A stretch of DNA of 64,000 nucleotides, taken from positions 19,554-83,553 of the forward strand of contig JAPDRN010000144.1 in the NCBI GenBank assembly GCA_030247855.1, in the 5' to 3' direction. Below, one piece after another: positions 49,409-57,548 of this stretch (positions are counted from its first letter, which is position 1; every line of letters begins with the position of its first letter). Origin of the DNA: Knufia peltigerae. Taxonomy: Eukaryota > Ascomycota > Eurotiomycetes > Chaetothyriales > Trichomeriaceae. Position numbers and translations under genes: made by a program. Below the pieces are notes generated by a model, which had not been told where the DNA came from, ran no database searches, and saw only the letters and a program-made list of their open reading frames with translations.

Positions 49409-50026
49409 TTACTGCGGCGAAACCGCCGATTCCTTCAATCCCCGGCGTACGCGGTTGACCATCGTCACCCCGCACAGCACCGCCATCGCAGCGGCCACGC
49501 CGCTGACCGTCATCGCACCTGCCCAGCCAAACGCCAGCAACAGGCCCAGCACGCCGATCACGAACGCGCGGTCGCTCTTGCCCATCGGGCCGTCATAGCG
49601 GCGGCTGGCGCCGACCATCAGGCCCAGTACGCCGGCGTACTCGCTCAGCGCGGCGGCCCAGGCCAGCAGCCACAGTGCCTCCGCACGCACGCCCGGCACG
49701 CTGAGCAGGCTCAGGTACAGCGCCGCGTCGGCGATCACGTCGCACAATTCGTTCAGATAGGCGCCCAGCCGCGATTGCTGGCCGAACTCACGGGCCAGCA
49801 TGCCGTCGACGGCGTTGAGGGCCATGCGCAGCAGCATCCACAGCGGCAGGGCCAGATACAGCAGCGGCTGGGCGGGGGCGCAGTACCACACTGCGGCAGC
49901 CACCAGCAGCGAGACCACGGCCGCAGCCACGGTCACCACGTTGGCGGTGACGCCCATGCGGTACAGGCCGCGTACGGCCGGACGCAGCAGGTCCTGGAAA
50001 CGTCCTTTCAATGCATAGATCGACAC
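49409..50026 (-). CDS. CDP-alcohol phosphatidyltransferase family protein (YnbA-like)
   Basis: A 205-aa integral membrane enzyme of the class that joins CDP-diacylglycerol to an alcohol. Its motif is NAVDGMLAREFGQQSRLGAY followed by LNELCDVIAD. Compared with the class consensus (D-x2-DG-x2-AR-x8-G-x3-D-x3-D), the first and third aspartates are Asn while the second and the last Asp are kept. About six membrane helices. It is divergent in sequence from housekeeping PgsA, Pss and Cls types and fits the E. coli YnbA position in a ynb-like operon. Confidence 0.88.
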   Translation of the reverse strand: MSIYALKGRFQDLLRPAVRGLYRMGVTANVVTVAAAVVSLLVAAAVWYCAPAQPLLYLALPLWMLLRMALNAVDGMLAREFGQQSRLGAYLNELCDVIADAALYLSLLSVPGVRAEALWLLAWAAALSEYAGVLGLMVGASRRYDGPMGKSDRAFVIGVLGLLLAFGWAGAMTVSGVAAAMAVLCGVTMVNRVRRGLKESAVSPQ

Positions 50027-50064
50027 GATCTGAACCCGCTAATCCTTGGCAGTGCGGGCACAGC

Positions 50065-50694
50065 CTACCCTATCGAATGTCGGTTCCGGCAGTTTGGCGG
50101 GGCCAGCCACTCCTCCCATGGCAGCGCCGCATCGATATGGCGGCGCAGCCATGCCAGGTCGTGGCTGCGCTGCAGGGCGTTGCGTATTGCCTGCGCGGCG
50201 CGCCCCTTGGCCGCGGTATCGACATAGCCTCCCTGCAACAGCAGCAGCCGGAACACGCCACCGCGCGAACGCTGGAAGTGGATGATCCCGCCTGCAGGCA
50301 GCACGATCGCGCCCTCGTCGAGCCCGTCGGCATACAGATACAGCTCGAAGTGGACCAGCCAGCGCTGCGCGTGCATCACCTGCAGCAGCTCTGCCAGGCT
50401 CGGCGCGCGCCGACGGGGTGCGATGGCATCGCCGTACCAGCGCTTGTCGACATCCAGGTAGAGCTTGAACTCCAGCCGTCGCCAGCGCCGGCGTTCGCGG
50501 CGCTGCACGTCCCAGGACAGAATCTCCGCATGCTCGCCCCAGCGCTCCTCGGCCTCGGCCTGCAGCGCCGGCACATCGCCCGGGTCGAACCACGCGGCGC
50601 CCTGTCCACAGCGCACGTGGTACACGTAGCGGGCCAGGAACATCAGCGAGCCCTCGGCATCCAGGGCGGCCTGCAGGCGGGTGGAGACGGTCAT
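50065..50694 (-). CDS. Hypothetical soluble protein, 209 aa, first gene of the lipid operon
   Basis: No signal peptide or membrane segment. The sequence alternates strongly charged helical regions (QAEAEERWGEHAEILSWDVQ, RRERRRWRRLEFKLYLDVDK) with beta-like parts (WLVHFELYLYADGL, FRLLLLQGGYVDTAA), and ends with PPNCRNRHSIG. I recognise no family. The ATG at 50694 is chosen; the frame is open to 50838. It lies 38 bases before the phosphatidyltransferase gene on the same strand and is divergent from purH, so it may be part of the operon or a separate unit. Confidence 0.65.
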   Translation of the reverse strand: MTVSTRLQAALDAEGSLMFLARYVYHVRCGQGAAWFDPGDVPALQAEAEERWGEHAEILSWDVQRRERRRWRRLEFKLYLDVDKRWYGDAIAPRRRAPSLAELLQVMHAQRWLVHFELYLYADGLDEGAIVLPAGGIIHFQRSRGGVFRLLLLQGGYVDTAAKGRAAQAIRNALQRSHDLAWLRRHIDAALPWEEWLAPPNCRNRHSIG

Positions 50695-50883
50695 GGGGCG
50701 GGCATCCTCGCGCAGGGAACAGACAGCACCGTGCCGTGCCGGATGGTCACAGGCAAGCCATGGGCAGTGCCCAACACGGCCTGGTCGCCCCCGGGGCGCG
50801 GCAAATCTGCCCTCGCAGCCCCCGCCACCGGCCCCCACCGCCTACAATATCGGCCCCGCTCCGCTGCCGATTGCCCTGTCCCC

Positions 50884-52467
50884 ATGACTGCTGATCTGTT
50901 GCCCGTCCGCCGGGCCCTCCTCTCCGTTTCCGACAAGACCGGCCTGGTCGAGCTGGCCACCGCGCTGGCTGCACGCGGCGTGGAGCTGCTGTCCACCGGC
51001 GGTACCGCCAAGGCGATCCGCGATGCGGGCCTGGCCGTGAAGGACGTGGCTGAGGTCACCGGCTTCCCGGAAATGATGGATGGCCGGGTCAAGACCCTGC
51101 ATCCGATGGTGCATGGCGGCCTGCTGGGCCGCTCCGGCCTGGACGACGCGGTGATGGCCGAGCACGGCATCGGTGCCATCGACCTGCTGGTGCTGAACCT
51201 GTACCCGTTCGAGTCGGTCACCGCCAAGGCCGACTGCACCCTGGCCGACGCGGTGGAGAACATCGACATCGGCGGTCCCGCGATGCTGCGCTCGGCGGCC
51301 AAGAACTTCGCCCGCGTGGCGGTGGCCACCGATCCGTCGCAGTACGCCGAACTGCTGGCCTCGCTGGACACCAACGACGGCCAGCTGTCGGCCGGCACCC
51401 GTTTCGCCTTCTCGGTAGCCGCGTTCAACCGCGTGGCCCAGTACGACGCGGCGATCAGCAACTACCTGTCTGCCGTCACCGCCACCGACGCGGCCGTGCC
51501 GGCGCGTGCCGAGTACCCGGCGCAGATGAATTCCACCTTCGTGAAGGTGATGGACCTGCGCTACGGCGAAAACCCGCACCAGAGCGGCGCGTTCTACCGC
51601 GACCTGCACCCGGTGCCGGGCACGCTGGCCACCTTCCAGCAGCTGCAGGGCAAGGAACTGAGCTACAACAACCTGGCCGATGCCGATGCGGCATGGGAAT
51701 GCGTGCGTCAGTTCGATGCGCCGGCCTGTGTCATCGTCAAGCATGCCAACCCGTGTGGCGTGGCCGTTGGTGCCGGCAACGGCGATGCCTACGAGCTGGC
51801 CTACGCCACCGACCCGACCAGCGCCTTCGGCGGCATCATCGCCTTCAACAAGCCGCTCGACGCTGCGACTGCGCAGGTGATCCTCGACCGCCAGTTCGTG
51901 GAGGTGCTGATCGCCCCGGACTACGAGCCGGCCGCGCTGGAATACGCGCAGAAGAAGGCCAACGTGCGCGTGCTGCGCATCCCGCACGGCGACGGCCTGA
52001 ACAACTTCGACAACAAGCGCGTGGGCTCCGGCCTGCTGCTGCAGTCGTCGGACAACCGCGGCATGACCCGCGACGAACTGAAGGTGGTCAGCAAGCTGGC
52101 GCCGACCGACAAGCAGTTCACCGACCTGCTGTTCGCCTGGAAGGTCGCCAAGTTCGTGAAGTCCAACGCGATCGTCTACGCCAAGGACAACCGCACCATC
52201 GGTGTCGGCGCCGGCCAGATGAGCCGCGTGTACTCCGCGCGGATCGCGGGCATCAAGGCGGCCGATGCGAACCTGGTGGTCGAGGGTTCGGTGATGGCCT
52301 CCGATGCGTTCTTCCCGTTCCGCGATGGCATCGACGCTGCAGCCGCGGCCGGCATCAAGGCGGTGATCCAGCCGGGCGGCTCGATGCGCGATGCCGAAGT
52401 CATCGCCGCTGCTGACGAACATGGCCTGGCCATGGTGTTCACCGGCGTTCGCCACTTCCGCCACTGA
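50884..52467 (+). CDS. purH: Bifunctional AICAR transformylase/IMP cyclohydrolase
   Basis: A 527-aa enzyme of the last two steps of de novo IMP synthesis. The N-terminal IMP cyclohydrolase domain has ALLSVSDKTGLVELATALAA and MMDGRVKTLHPMVHGGLLGR; the C-terminal transformylase has YGENPHQSGAFYRDL, KHANPCGVAVG and VIQPGGSMRDAEVI. The ATG at 50884 is chosen from the family start; the frame extends to 50011. A -10-like TACAAT lies at 50843-50848. It is followed by a lipoprotein gene and purD. Confidence 0.98.
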   Translation: MTADLLPVRRALLSVSDKTGLVELATALAARGVELLSTGGTAKAIRDAGLAVKDVAEVTGFPEMMDGRVKTLHPMVHGGLLGRSGLDDAVMAEHGIGAIDLLVLNLYPFESVTAKADCTLADAVENIDIGGPAMLRSAAKNFARVAVATDPSQYAELLASLDTNDGQLSAGTRFAFSVAAFNRVAQYDAAISNYLSAVTATDAAVPARAEYPAQMNSTFVKVMDLRYGENPHQSGAFYRDLHPVPGTLATFQQLQGKELSYNNLADADAAWECVRQFDAPACVIVKHANPCGVAVGAGNGDAYELAYATDPTSAFGGIIAFNKPLDAATAQVILDRQFVEVLIAPDYEPAALEYAQKKANVRVLRIPHGDGLNNFDNKRVGSGLLLQSSDNRGMTRDELKVVSKLAPTDKQFTDLLFAWKVAKFVKSNAIVYAKDNRTIGVGAGQMSRVYSARIAGIKAADANLVVEGSVMASDAFFPFRDGIDAAAAAGIKAVIQPGGSMRDAEVIAAADEHGLAMVFTGVRHFRH

Positions 52468-52484
52468 TTACTGGAGCGACACGG

Positions 52485-53363
52485 ATGTCTGCAGTCTCTT
52501 TGAAACCCCTCGCCGTGCTCGCCTTCGTTGGCACGGCGCTGCTGGCCGGCTGCAAGCCGGCCGCCGAACCCACAGCTGCCCCGCAGGCAGATGCGGCAAA
52601 GACTGCCCCCAGCGCGCCGGCCATCCATGTCAGCCGCACCGCGCGGCTGCAGGCGTTCCTGACCGAGCGCTACGGCAAGGACGCCAAGCTGTCAGGTGAG
52701 TGGCGCGGCACCTGGACCCAGGAAAGCGAAACCCGCCCAATGGACTGGCAGGTCTGCGCCGAGCAGCCGGTGGTGACCGGCGACAGCTGGCAGCAGCTGC
52801 TGGCCGTGTGCGGTGCGCTGGCCGATGGCGCGCACATCGACCCGGGAACCATCGACTTCTTCGTGCTGCATCCCCACGGCGAAGGCTTCGACGTCGTAAA
52901 CGAACTGACCGGCGAGCGCTTCGGCAGTGGCGGTCAGCCCGGCAGCGCCAGCATCATCCGCGCTGGCAGCGATTTTTACGGCTTCCGCGTCGAAGATGGC
53001 TGGTTCGGCCAGGGCTTCTCGCTGCTCTCGCAGTCACTGATCCTGCCGGGGCCGAAGGGATTGGTCGCCACCGGCAGCGTGCGCAGCCACATCGACAACG
53101 ATGCCCAGTACGAATGCGATACCGTCGACGCCAGTACCGACGCTGACACTGTCGAGGACTGCCGCACCCGCCGCTTCAGCATCGATTTCGCACTGCGTTT
53201 CGACGACAGCGACCGCAGCGCGCGCGTCTGGCCGCTGTTGATCGAGGAAACCGGCAACACCTGCGGCGGCAAGCGGGTGCGTCAGGAGCACCGCTTCACC
53301 CTGGACCCGAAGTCCTGGACCTACTCCTTCCCCGAATCACTGCGACGCGAAGGCTGCGAGTGA
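52485..53363 (+). CDS. Hypothetical lipoprotein between purH and purD
   Basis: A 292-aa product with a lipoprotein signal (VLAFVGTALLAGCKPAAEP, lipobox LLAGC), an Ala/Pro linker, and a soluble domain with conserved-looking WRGTWTQESETRPMDWQVC, FFVLHPHGEGFDVVN and paired Cys (C in ECDTVDA and DCRTRR, CGGKR). It is probably anchored to the outer or inner membrane. It starts 17 bases after purH and ends 58 bases before purD, so it shares the pur transcript, though no purine link is visible. Family not recognised. Confidence 0.78.
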   Translation: MSAVSLKPLAVLAFVGTALLAGCKPAAEPTAAPQADAAKTAPSAPAIHVSRTARLQAFLTERYGKDAKLSGEWRGTWTQESETRPMDWQVCAEQPVVTGDSWQQLLAVCGALADGAHIDPGTIDFFVLHPHGEGFDVVNELTGERFGSGGQPGSASIIRAGSDFYGFRVEDGWFGQGFSLLSQSLILPGPKGLVATGSVRSHIDNDAQYECDTVDASTDADTVEDCRTRRFSIDFALRFDDSDRSARVWPLLIEETGNTCGGKRVRQEHRFTLDPKSWTYSFPESLRREGCE

Positions 53364-53421
53364 GCCACGCGCGCCGCCAGGGATATCGATCTTCCCTTCC
53401 CACGCAATCTGGAATCTCGTG

Positions 53422-54705
53422 ATGAACGTACTTGTCATCGGCTCTGGCGGCCGCGAACACGCCCTGGCATGGAAGCTGGCCCAGTCCTCCCGTGTCACTG
53501 AAGTGCTCGTAGCGCCCGGCAATGCCGGCACCGCCAACGAAGACAAGTGCCGCAACGTCGCGGTGAAGGTCACCGACATCGATGGCCTGCTCGCCCTGGC
53601 CCAGGCTGAAGGCGTGGCGCTGACCGTGGTCGGACCGGAAGTGCCGCTGGTGGCCGGCGTGGTCGACCGCTTCCGCGCCGCCGGCCTGCGCATCTTCGGG
53701 CCGACGGCGGCGGCCGCGCAGCTGGAAGGCAGCAAGGCCTACGCCAAGGACTTCCTGGCACGCCACAACATCCCCACCGCGTTCTATTCGGTGCACACCG
53801 AGATCGAGCCGGCACTGGCCTACCTGCGCGAGAAGGGCGCGCCGATCGTGGTCAAGGCCGACGGCCTGGCCGCCGGCAAGGGCGTGATCGTGGCGATGAC
53901 CCTGGCCGAAGCCGAAGACGCCGTGCGCGACATGCTCTCGGGCAACGCCTTCGGCGATGCCGGCGCGCGCGTGGTGATCGAGGAATTCCTCGACGGCGAG
54001 GAAGCCAGCTTCATTTCGATGGTCGACGGCGTGCATGCATTGCCGATGGCCACCTCGCAGGATCACAAGCGCGTCGGCGACGGCGATACCGGCCCGAATA
54101 CCGGCGGCATGGGTGCGTACTCGCCGGCCCCGGTGGTGACACCTGAAGTGCATGCACGGGTGATGCACGAAGTGGTCAACCCGACCGTGCAGGGCATGAT
54201 CGCCGATGGCATTCCGTTCACGGGTTTCCTCTACGCAGGCCTGATGATCGATGCCAACGGCGCGCCAAAGGTGATCGAGTTCAACGTGCGTTTCGGCGAC
54301 CCGGAAACACAGCCGGTGATGCTGCGCCTGCAGTCGGACCTGGTGGAGCTGGTGGAAGCGGCGATCGATGGCCGCCTGGACCAGGTAGACGCGCAGTGGG
54401 ATCCGCGCCCGTCACTGGGCGTGGTGCTGGCAGCCAAGCCATACCCGGAAGCGCCCATCACCGGTGAGGTGATCTCCGGCCTGGATGAGGTGCCGGCAAC
54501 GGCCAAGGTGTTCCATGCCGGAACGACGCTGGACGCGCAGGGCTGGGTACTCAGCGCCGGCGGCCGCGTGCTGTGCGTGGCGGCGCTGGGTGACAGCGTG
54601 CGTGAGGCGCAGGCGAACGCGTATGCGGGCGTGGCCAAGGTGACCTGGGCGAATGAATTCCACCGCACCGATATCGGCTGGCGGGCGATCGCGCGGGAAA
54701 TCTGA
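53422..54705 (+). CDS. purD: Phosphoribosylamine-glycine ligase
   Basis: A 427-aa ATP-grasp enzyme making GAR in purine synthesis. Seen are MNVLVIGSGGREHALAWKLA, PLVAGVVDRFRAAGLRIFGP, VKADGLAAGKGVIVAMTLAE, TGGMGAYSPAPVVT and KVIEFNVRFGDPETQPVMLR. The ATG at 53422 is chosen; a GTG one codon earlier is possible. It is convergent with rpoH, with SMAG repeats and a bidirectional terminator in between. Confidence 0.98.
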   Translation: MNVLVIGSGGREHALAWKLAQSSRVTEVLVAPGNAGTANEDKCRNVAVKVTDIDGLLALAQAEGVALTVVGPEVPLVAGVVDRFRAAGLRIFGPTAAAAQLEGSKAYAKDFLARHNIPTAFYSVHTEIEPALAYLREKGAPIVVKADGLAAGKGVIVAMTLAEAEDAVRDMLSGNAFGDAGARVVIEEFLDGEEASFISMVDGVHALPMATSQDHKRVGDGDTGPNTGGMGAYSPAPVVTPEVHARVMHEVVNPTVQGMIADGIPFTGFLYAGLMIDANGAPKVIEFNVRFGDPETQPVMLRLQSDLVELVEAAIDGRLDQVDAQWDPRPSLGVVLAAKPYPEAPITGEVISGLDEVPATAKVFHAGTTLDAQGWVLSAGGRVLCVAALGDSVREAQANAYAGVAKVTWANEFHRTDIGWRAIAREI

Positions 54706-54715
54706 GACCGCGCTG

Positions 54716-54772
54716 ATCCACGCGTGGCGTGGATCTACTGGATCGCGAAGTAGATCCACGCCATGCGTGGAT
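54716..54772. repeat. Inverted SMAG pair after purD
   Basis: Minus-strand GTAG palindrome at 54716-54738 and plus-strand GTAGATCCACGCCATGCGTG (54750-54772), with 11 bp between them. They lie between the purD stop and the terminator shared with rpoH. Confidence 0.9.
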
Positions 54773-54780
54773 CCAGCAGG

Positions 54781-54811
54781 AAAAAAAGGCCCGGCAATGC
54801 CGGGCCTTTCC
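54781..54811. terminator. Bidirectional terminator between purD and rpoH
   Basis: AAAAAAAGGCCCGGC-AAT-GCCGGGCCTTTCC: a strong stem with an A run on the left, so it works well for the minus-strand rpoH transcript, and a short T run on the right for purD. Confidence 0.9.
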
Positions 54812-54833
54812 ATTACTCAAACGCTTCGCCGCC

Positions 54834-55265
54834 TTATGCGGTAAACAGCGCCTTCATCTTCTTCAGCGCGTTCGCTTCGACCTGGCGGATACGCTCGGCC
54901 GACACGCCGTACTCGTCGGCCAGTTCCTGCAGCGTCACTTTGCTGTCCGCATCCAGCCAGCGGCGACGGATGATGTCGCGCGAACGCGCATCCAGTTCCG
55001 CCAGGCCTTCGCGCAGCAGCTGCATCTGGTTGTCTTCGCTGTCCTCGCGCTCGTAGGCCATCGACGGATCTTCGTCATTGGCCACCAGATACGCAGCCGG
55101 CGACGGCGGCGCGTGGTCGTTGTCTTCATCGGTCGGCGCATCGAAACCGATATCGCGGCCGGACAGACGCGATTCCATTTCCAGCACTTCGCGCTCGGAC
55201 ACGTTCAGGTCCTTGGCCACCGCACTGACTTCGGCAGCGTTCATCCAGCCCAGGCGCTTCTTCGA

Positions 55266-55300
<35 letters not shown>

Positions 55301-55709
55301 TGGTCGTGGCGACCTTCACGATGCGCCAGTTCTTCAGGATGAACTCGTGCATCTCGGCACGGATCCAATGCACGGCGAAGGACACCAGGCGCACGCCCAT
55401 GTCGGGGTCGAAGCGCTTGACCGCCTTCATCAGGCCGATGTTGCCTTCCTGGATCAGGTCGCCCAGCGCAAGGCCGTAGCCGTTGTAGCCGCGGGCCACG
55501 TGCACCACGAAGCGCAGGTGCGAATGCACCAGCTCACGGGCAGCGTCCAGGTCGTTGCCGTCGCGGAAGCGACGGGCCAGGTCCTGTTCGTTATCGACCG
55601 ACAGCACCGGGATCTGGTGCACGGCACCGATATAGGCGTCCAGCGAACCGAGCGCACTGGGAATCGGCAGATTGTTTGCCACAAGGGCAGTAGAGGTGTT
55701 CTGGCTCAT
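54834..55709 (-). CDS. rpoH: RNA polymerase sigma-32 factor
   Basis: A 291-aa heat-shock sigma factor. Region 2 has LRFVVHVARGYNGYGLALGD and LIQEGNIGLMKAVKRFDPDM; the RpoH box QRKLFFNLR that distinguishes sigma-32 is present near residue 133; region 4 carries VTLQELADEYGVSAERIRQV. The ATG at 55709 is chosen over the in-frame GTG two codons upstream. Control appears to include a sigma-E-type promoter and a CIRCE-like palindrome just upstream. It is a single-gene unit, convergent with purD. Confidence 0.98.
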
Positions 55710-55720
55710 AGGCACCCATC

Positions 55721-55747
55721 TTAGCAGTCTGGGATTTGGACTGCTAA
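55721..55747. promoter_or_regulatory. CIRCE-like perfect palindrome at the rpoH start region
   Basis: TTAGCAGTC, nine bases, GACTGCTAA: 9-bp perfect arms with a 9-bp spacer. This is the architecture and almost the sequence of the HrcA operator CIRCE (TTAGCACTC-N9-GAGTGCTAA); only the symmetric seventh base of each arm differs. Its right arm overlaps the -10 of the sigma-E-type promoter, and it ends 12 bases before the rpoH ATG. Confidence 0.75.
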
Positions 55748-55763
55748 AGGAGGAAAAAGTTCC
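55736..55763 (-). promoter_or_regulatory. Sigma-E-type promoter of rpoH
   Basis: On the minus strand GGAACT (55758-55763), a 16-bp spacer and GTCCAA (55736-55741) match the RpoE pattern GGAACT-N15-17-GTC-NNA reported for xanthomonads. The predicted start is near 55729-55730, giving a leader of about 20 bases. Upstream, to 55963, no second convincing promoter is seen. Confidence 0.7.
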
Positions 55764-55963
55764 AGCATTCCACTGATGAAACACTGGTCCCAAACAGAGC
55801 CCTAACGTAACGCGATTTGATGACAGCGGCGAGCGCGCTTTTCGGGATACACAATCCCTTGGAATTCAAGCCACTAGCCCGGAAAACACGGCCATTCCGG
55901 GTCAAAGGGAGCTGAACGGGCCGCAGTTTCGCCCATTCAGCACCGGGCCGCGTTGCCCGCCGT

Positions 55964-56689
55964 TCAGCCCGATGGCGCCAGCGCCGCCCGCGGCGGCAGC
56001 GACCAGTCGATCGGCGCCTGCCCGCGGCGCTGCAGGTACTCGTTGGCCATCGAGAAATGACGGCAGCCGAGGAAGCCACGGTGGGCCGACAGCGGCGAGG
56101 GATGCGGGGCTTTCAGCACGCGATGGCGGCCGGTATCGATCACCTTGCCCTTCTGCTGCGCGTAGGCGCCCCAGAGCATGAACACCAGGCCCTCGCGCTC
56201 GCGGTTGAGCACGTCCACCACGTGGTCGGTGAAGCCTTCCCATCCACGCCCCTGATGCGCACCGGCCCTGCCCTCTTCCACCGTCAACACCGCGTTGAGC
56301 AGCAGTACGCCGCGTTGCGCCCAGGGAATCAGGCAGCCGTGGTCGGGGCGCGGGATGGCGAGGTCACCCTCGATCTCCTTGTAGATGTTCAACAGCGACG
56401 GCGGCACCGGCACGCCCGGCTGCACCGAGAAGCTCAAGCCATGGGCCTGTCCACGGCCGTGGTACGGGTCCTGGCCGAGGATGACCACTTTCACCTGATC
56501 GAACGGGGTGGCATCGAACGCGGCGAAGATCTGCGGGCCGGGCGGGAACACCGCCGCACCGCTGGCCTTGCGCTGCCGCAGGAAGCTGGACAGCTCGCGC
56601 ATCTGCGGCTGCAGCAGGTAATCGCCCACACGCTGTTTCCAGCTCGGTTCCAGCTGGATCGCCGGGGTGTCCACTACTTCATCGATCAT
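55964..56689 (-). CDS. ung: Uracil-DNA glycosylase
   Basis: A 241-aa family 1 UDG that removes uracil from DNA. Catalytic water-activating motif VVILGQDPYHGRGQAHGL (near residue 71), substrate loop LLLNAVLTVEEG, and the DNA-intercalation loop APHPSPLSAHRGFLG are all present. It follows the double-REC regulator gene by 9 bases and is the last gene in that unit. Confidence 0.97.
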   Translation of the reverse strand: MIDEVVDTPAIQLEPSWKQRVGDYLLQPQMRELSSFLRQRKASGAAVFPPGPQIFAAFDATPFDQVKVVILGQDPYHGRGQAHGLSFSVQPGVPVPPSLLNIYKEIEGDLAIPRPDHGCLIPWAQRGVLLLNAVLTVEEGRAGAHQGRGWEGFTDHVVDVLNREREGLVFMLWGAYAQQKGKVIDTGRHRVLKAPHPSPLSAHRGFLGCRHFSMANEYLQRRGQAPIDWSLPPRAALAPSG

Positions 56690-56698
56690 CGCAACACG

Positions 56699-57541
56699 TC
56701 ATCGCAACAGGGGTCCATCATTCAAGCGGGCCAGCCGCAGCTGGAACAGCACCTTGGTGATCAGCAGGCGCTCTTCGATCGGCTTCAGCACCAGATCGTT
56801 GGCGCCGGCCTGCAGCAGGCCGGTCTGGTTGTGCGGATTGCCATCGCCGGTCATCACCAGCACCGGCAGGCGGCGCTTGCCGTAACCGAAGTCCACGCGC
56901 ACGCGCTGCACCACGTCACGGCCGCTCAGCTCTCCCTTCAGGGTCACGTCGGTCAGCACCAGGTCGATGCGATGGCGGCTGCGTCCCAGCGATTCGGCGG
57001 TCAGCAGGGTGAACGCCTCTTCGGCGCTGACCACATGCATCACGTTGAGCTGCTGGCGCTCGAGCATGCGCTTGGTCGCCTCGGCCACCACCCGGCTGTC
57101 CTCGATGTAGAGGATGGTCGCGCCGGGAATGGTCTGCGGCTGCACGTAGCCGCGCACGAACGTCGCCAGGGCCTCGTGGCCCAGCGATTTGTCGAAATAG
57201 TCGGTGACGTACTCGGTGAAACGGCGCTGCTCCAGGTGCTGCTGGGCATCGCCGGAGACCACGATCACCGGCACATAGGCCTGCCCGGCGGCTTCACGCA
57301 CCGTCCGTGCCAGCGCCAGGCCGTCGCCATCGCGCAGGGTCAGCGAGGTGGTGACCAGATCGACAGGGCCCTGCGCAAGCGCATGCTGGGCGTCTTCGAT
57401 GCTGTCGCAGCCGATCACCTCCACGCCCGGCAGATCGCGCTGCAGGACATCGGCGATCAGCTTGCGTACCAGCTTGGAACCGTCAACCACCATCACCCGC
57501 GTCGCGGGCCCTTCAAGGTGCTTCAGCGCTTGCGGTTGCAT
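56699..57541 (-). CDS. Response regulator with two receiver domains, first degenerate
   Basis: A 280-aa protein with two REC domains and no output domain. REC1 (about 12-130) has VMVVDGSKLVRKLIAD and VDLVTTSLTLRDGDG, in which the phosphoacceptor position is Ser, and one acidic-pocket residue is Gly. REC2 (about 140-275) has ILYIEDSRVVAEATKRML with intact acids and phospho-Asp in DLVLTDVTLKGELSG, plus the Lys in DLVLKPIEERLL. It probably acts by protein contacts. It lies between ftsX and ung on the same strand, 7 bases after ftsX. Confidence 0.87.
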   Translation of the reverse strand: MQPQALKHLEGPATRVMVVDGSKLVRKLIADVLQRDLPGVEVIGCDSIEDAQHALAQGPVDLVTTSLTLRDGDGLALARTVREAAGQAYVPVIVVSGDAQQHLEQRRFTEYVTDYFDKSLGHEALATFVRGYVQPQTIPGATILYIEDSRVVAEATKRMLERQQLNVMHVVSAEEAFTLLTAESLGRSRHRIDLVLTDVTLKGELSGRDVVQRVRVDFGYGKRRLPVLVMTGDGNPHNQTGLLQAGANDLVLKPIEERLLITKVLFQLRLARLNDGPLLR

Positions 57542-57548
57542 GCCGGTC

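Noticed and set aside
47591..50227. 878-codon plus-strand ORF across the lipid operon
   Set aside because: Runs opposite two well-supported genes, with His/Gln/Arg-rich composition typical of shadows.
55721..55747. RNA thermometer reading of the rpoH palindrome
   Set aside because: With the sigma-E-type promoter the start would fall inside the palindrome, so the full RNA hairpin would not be made; an operator reading fits better. A different start site would reopen this.
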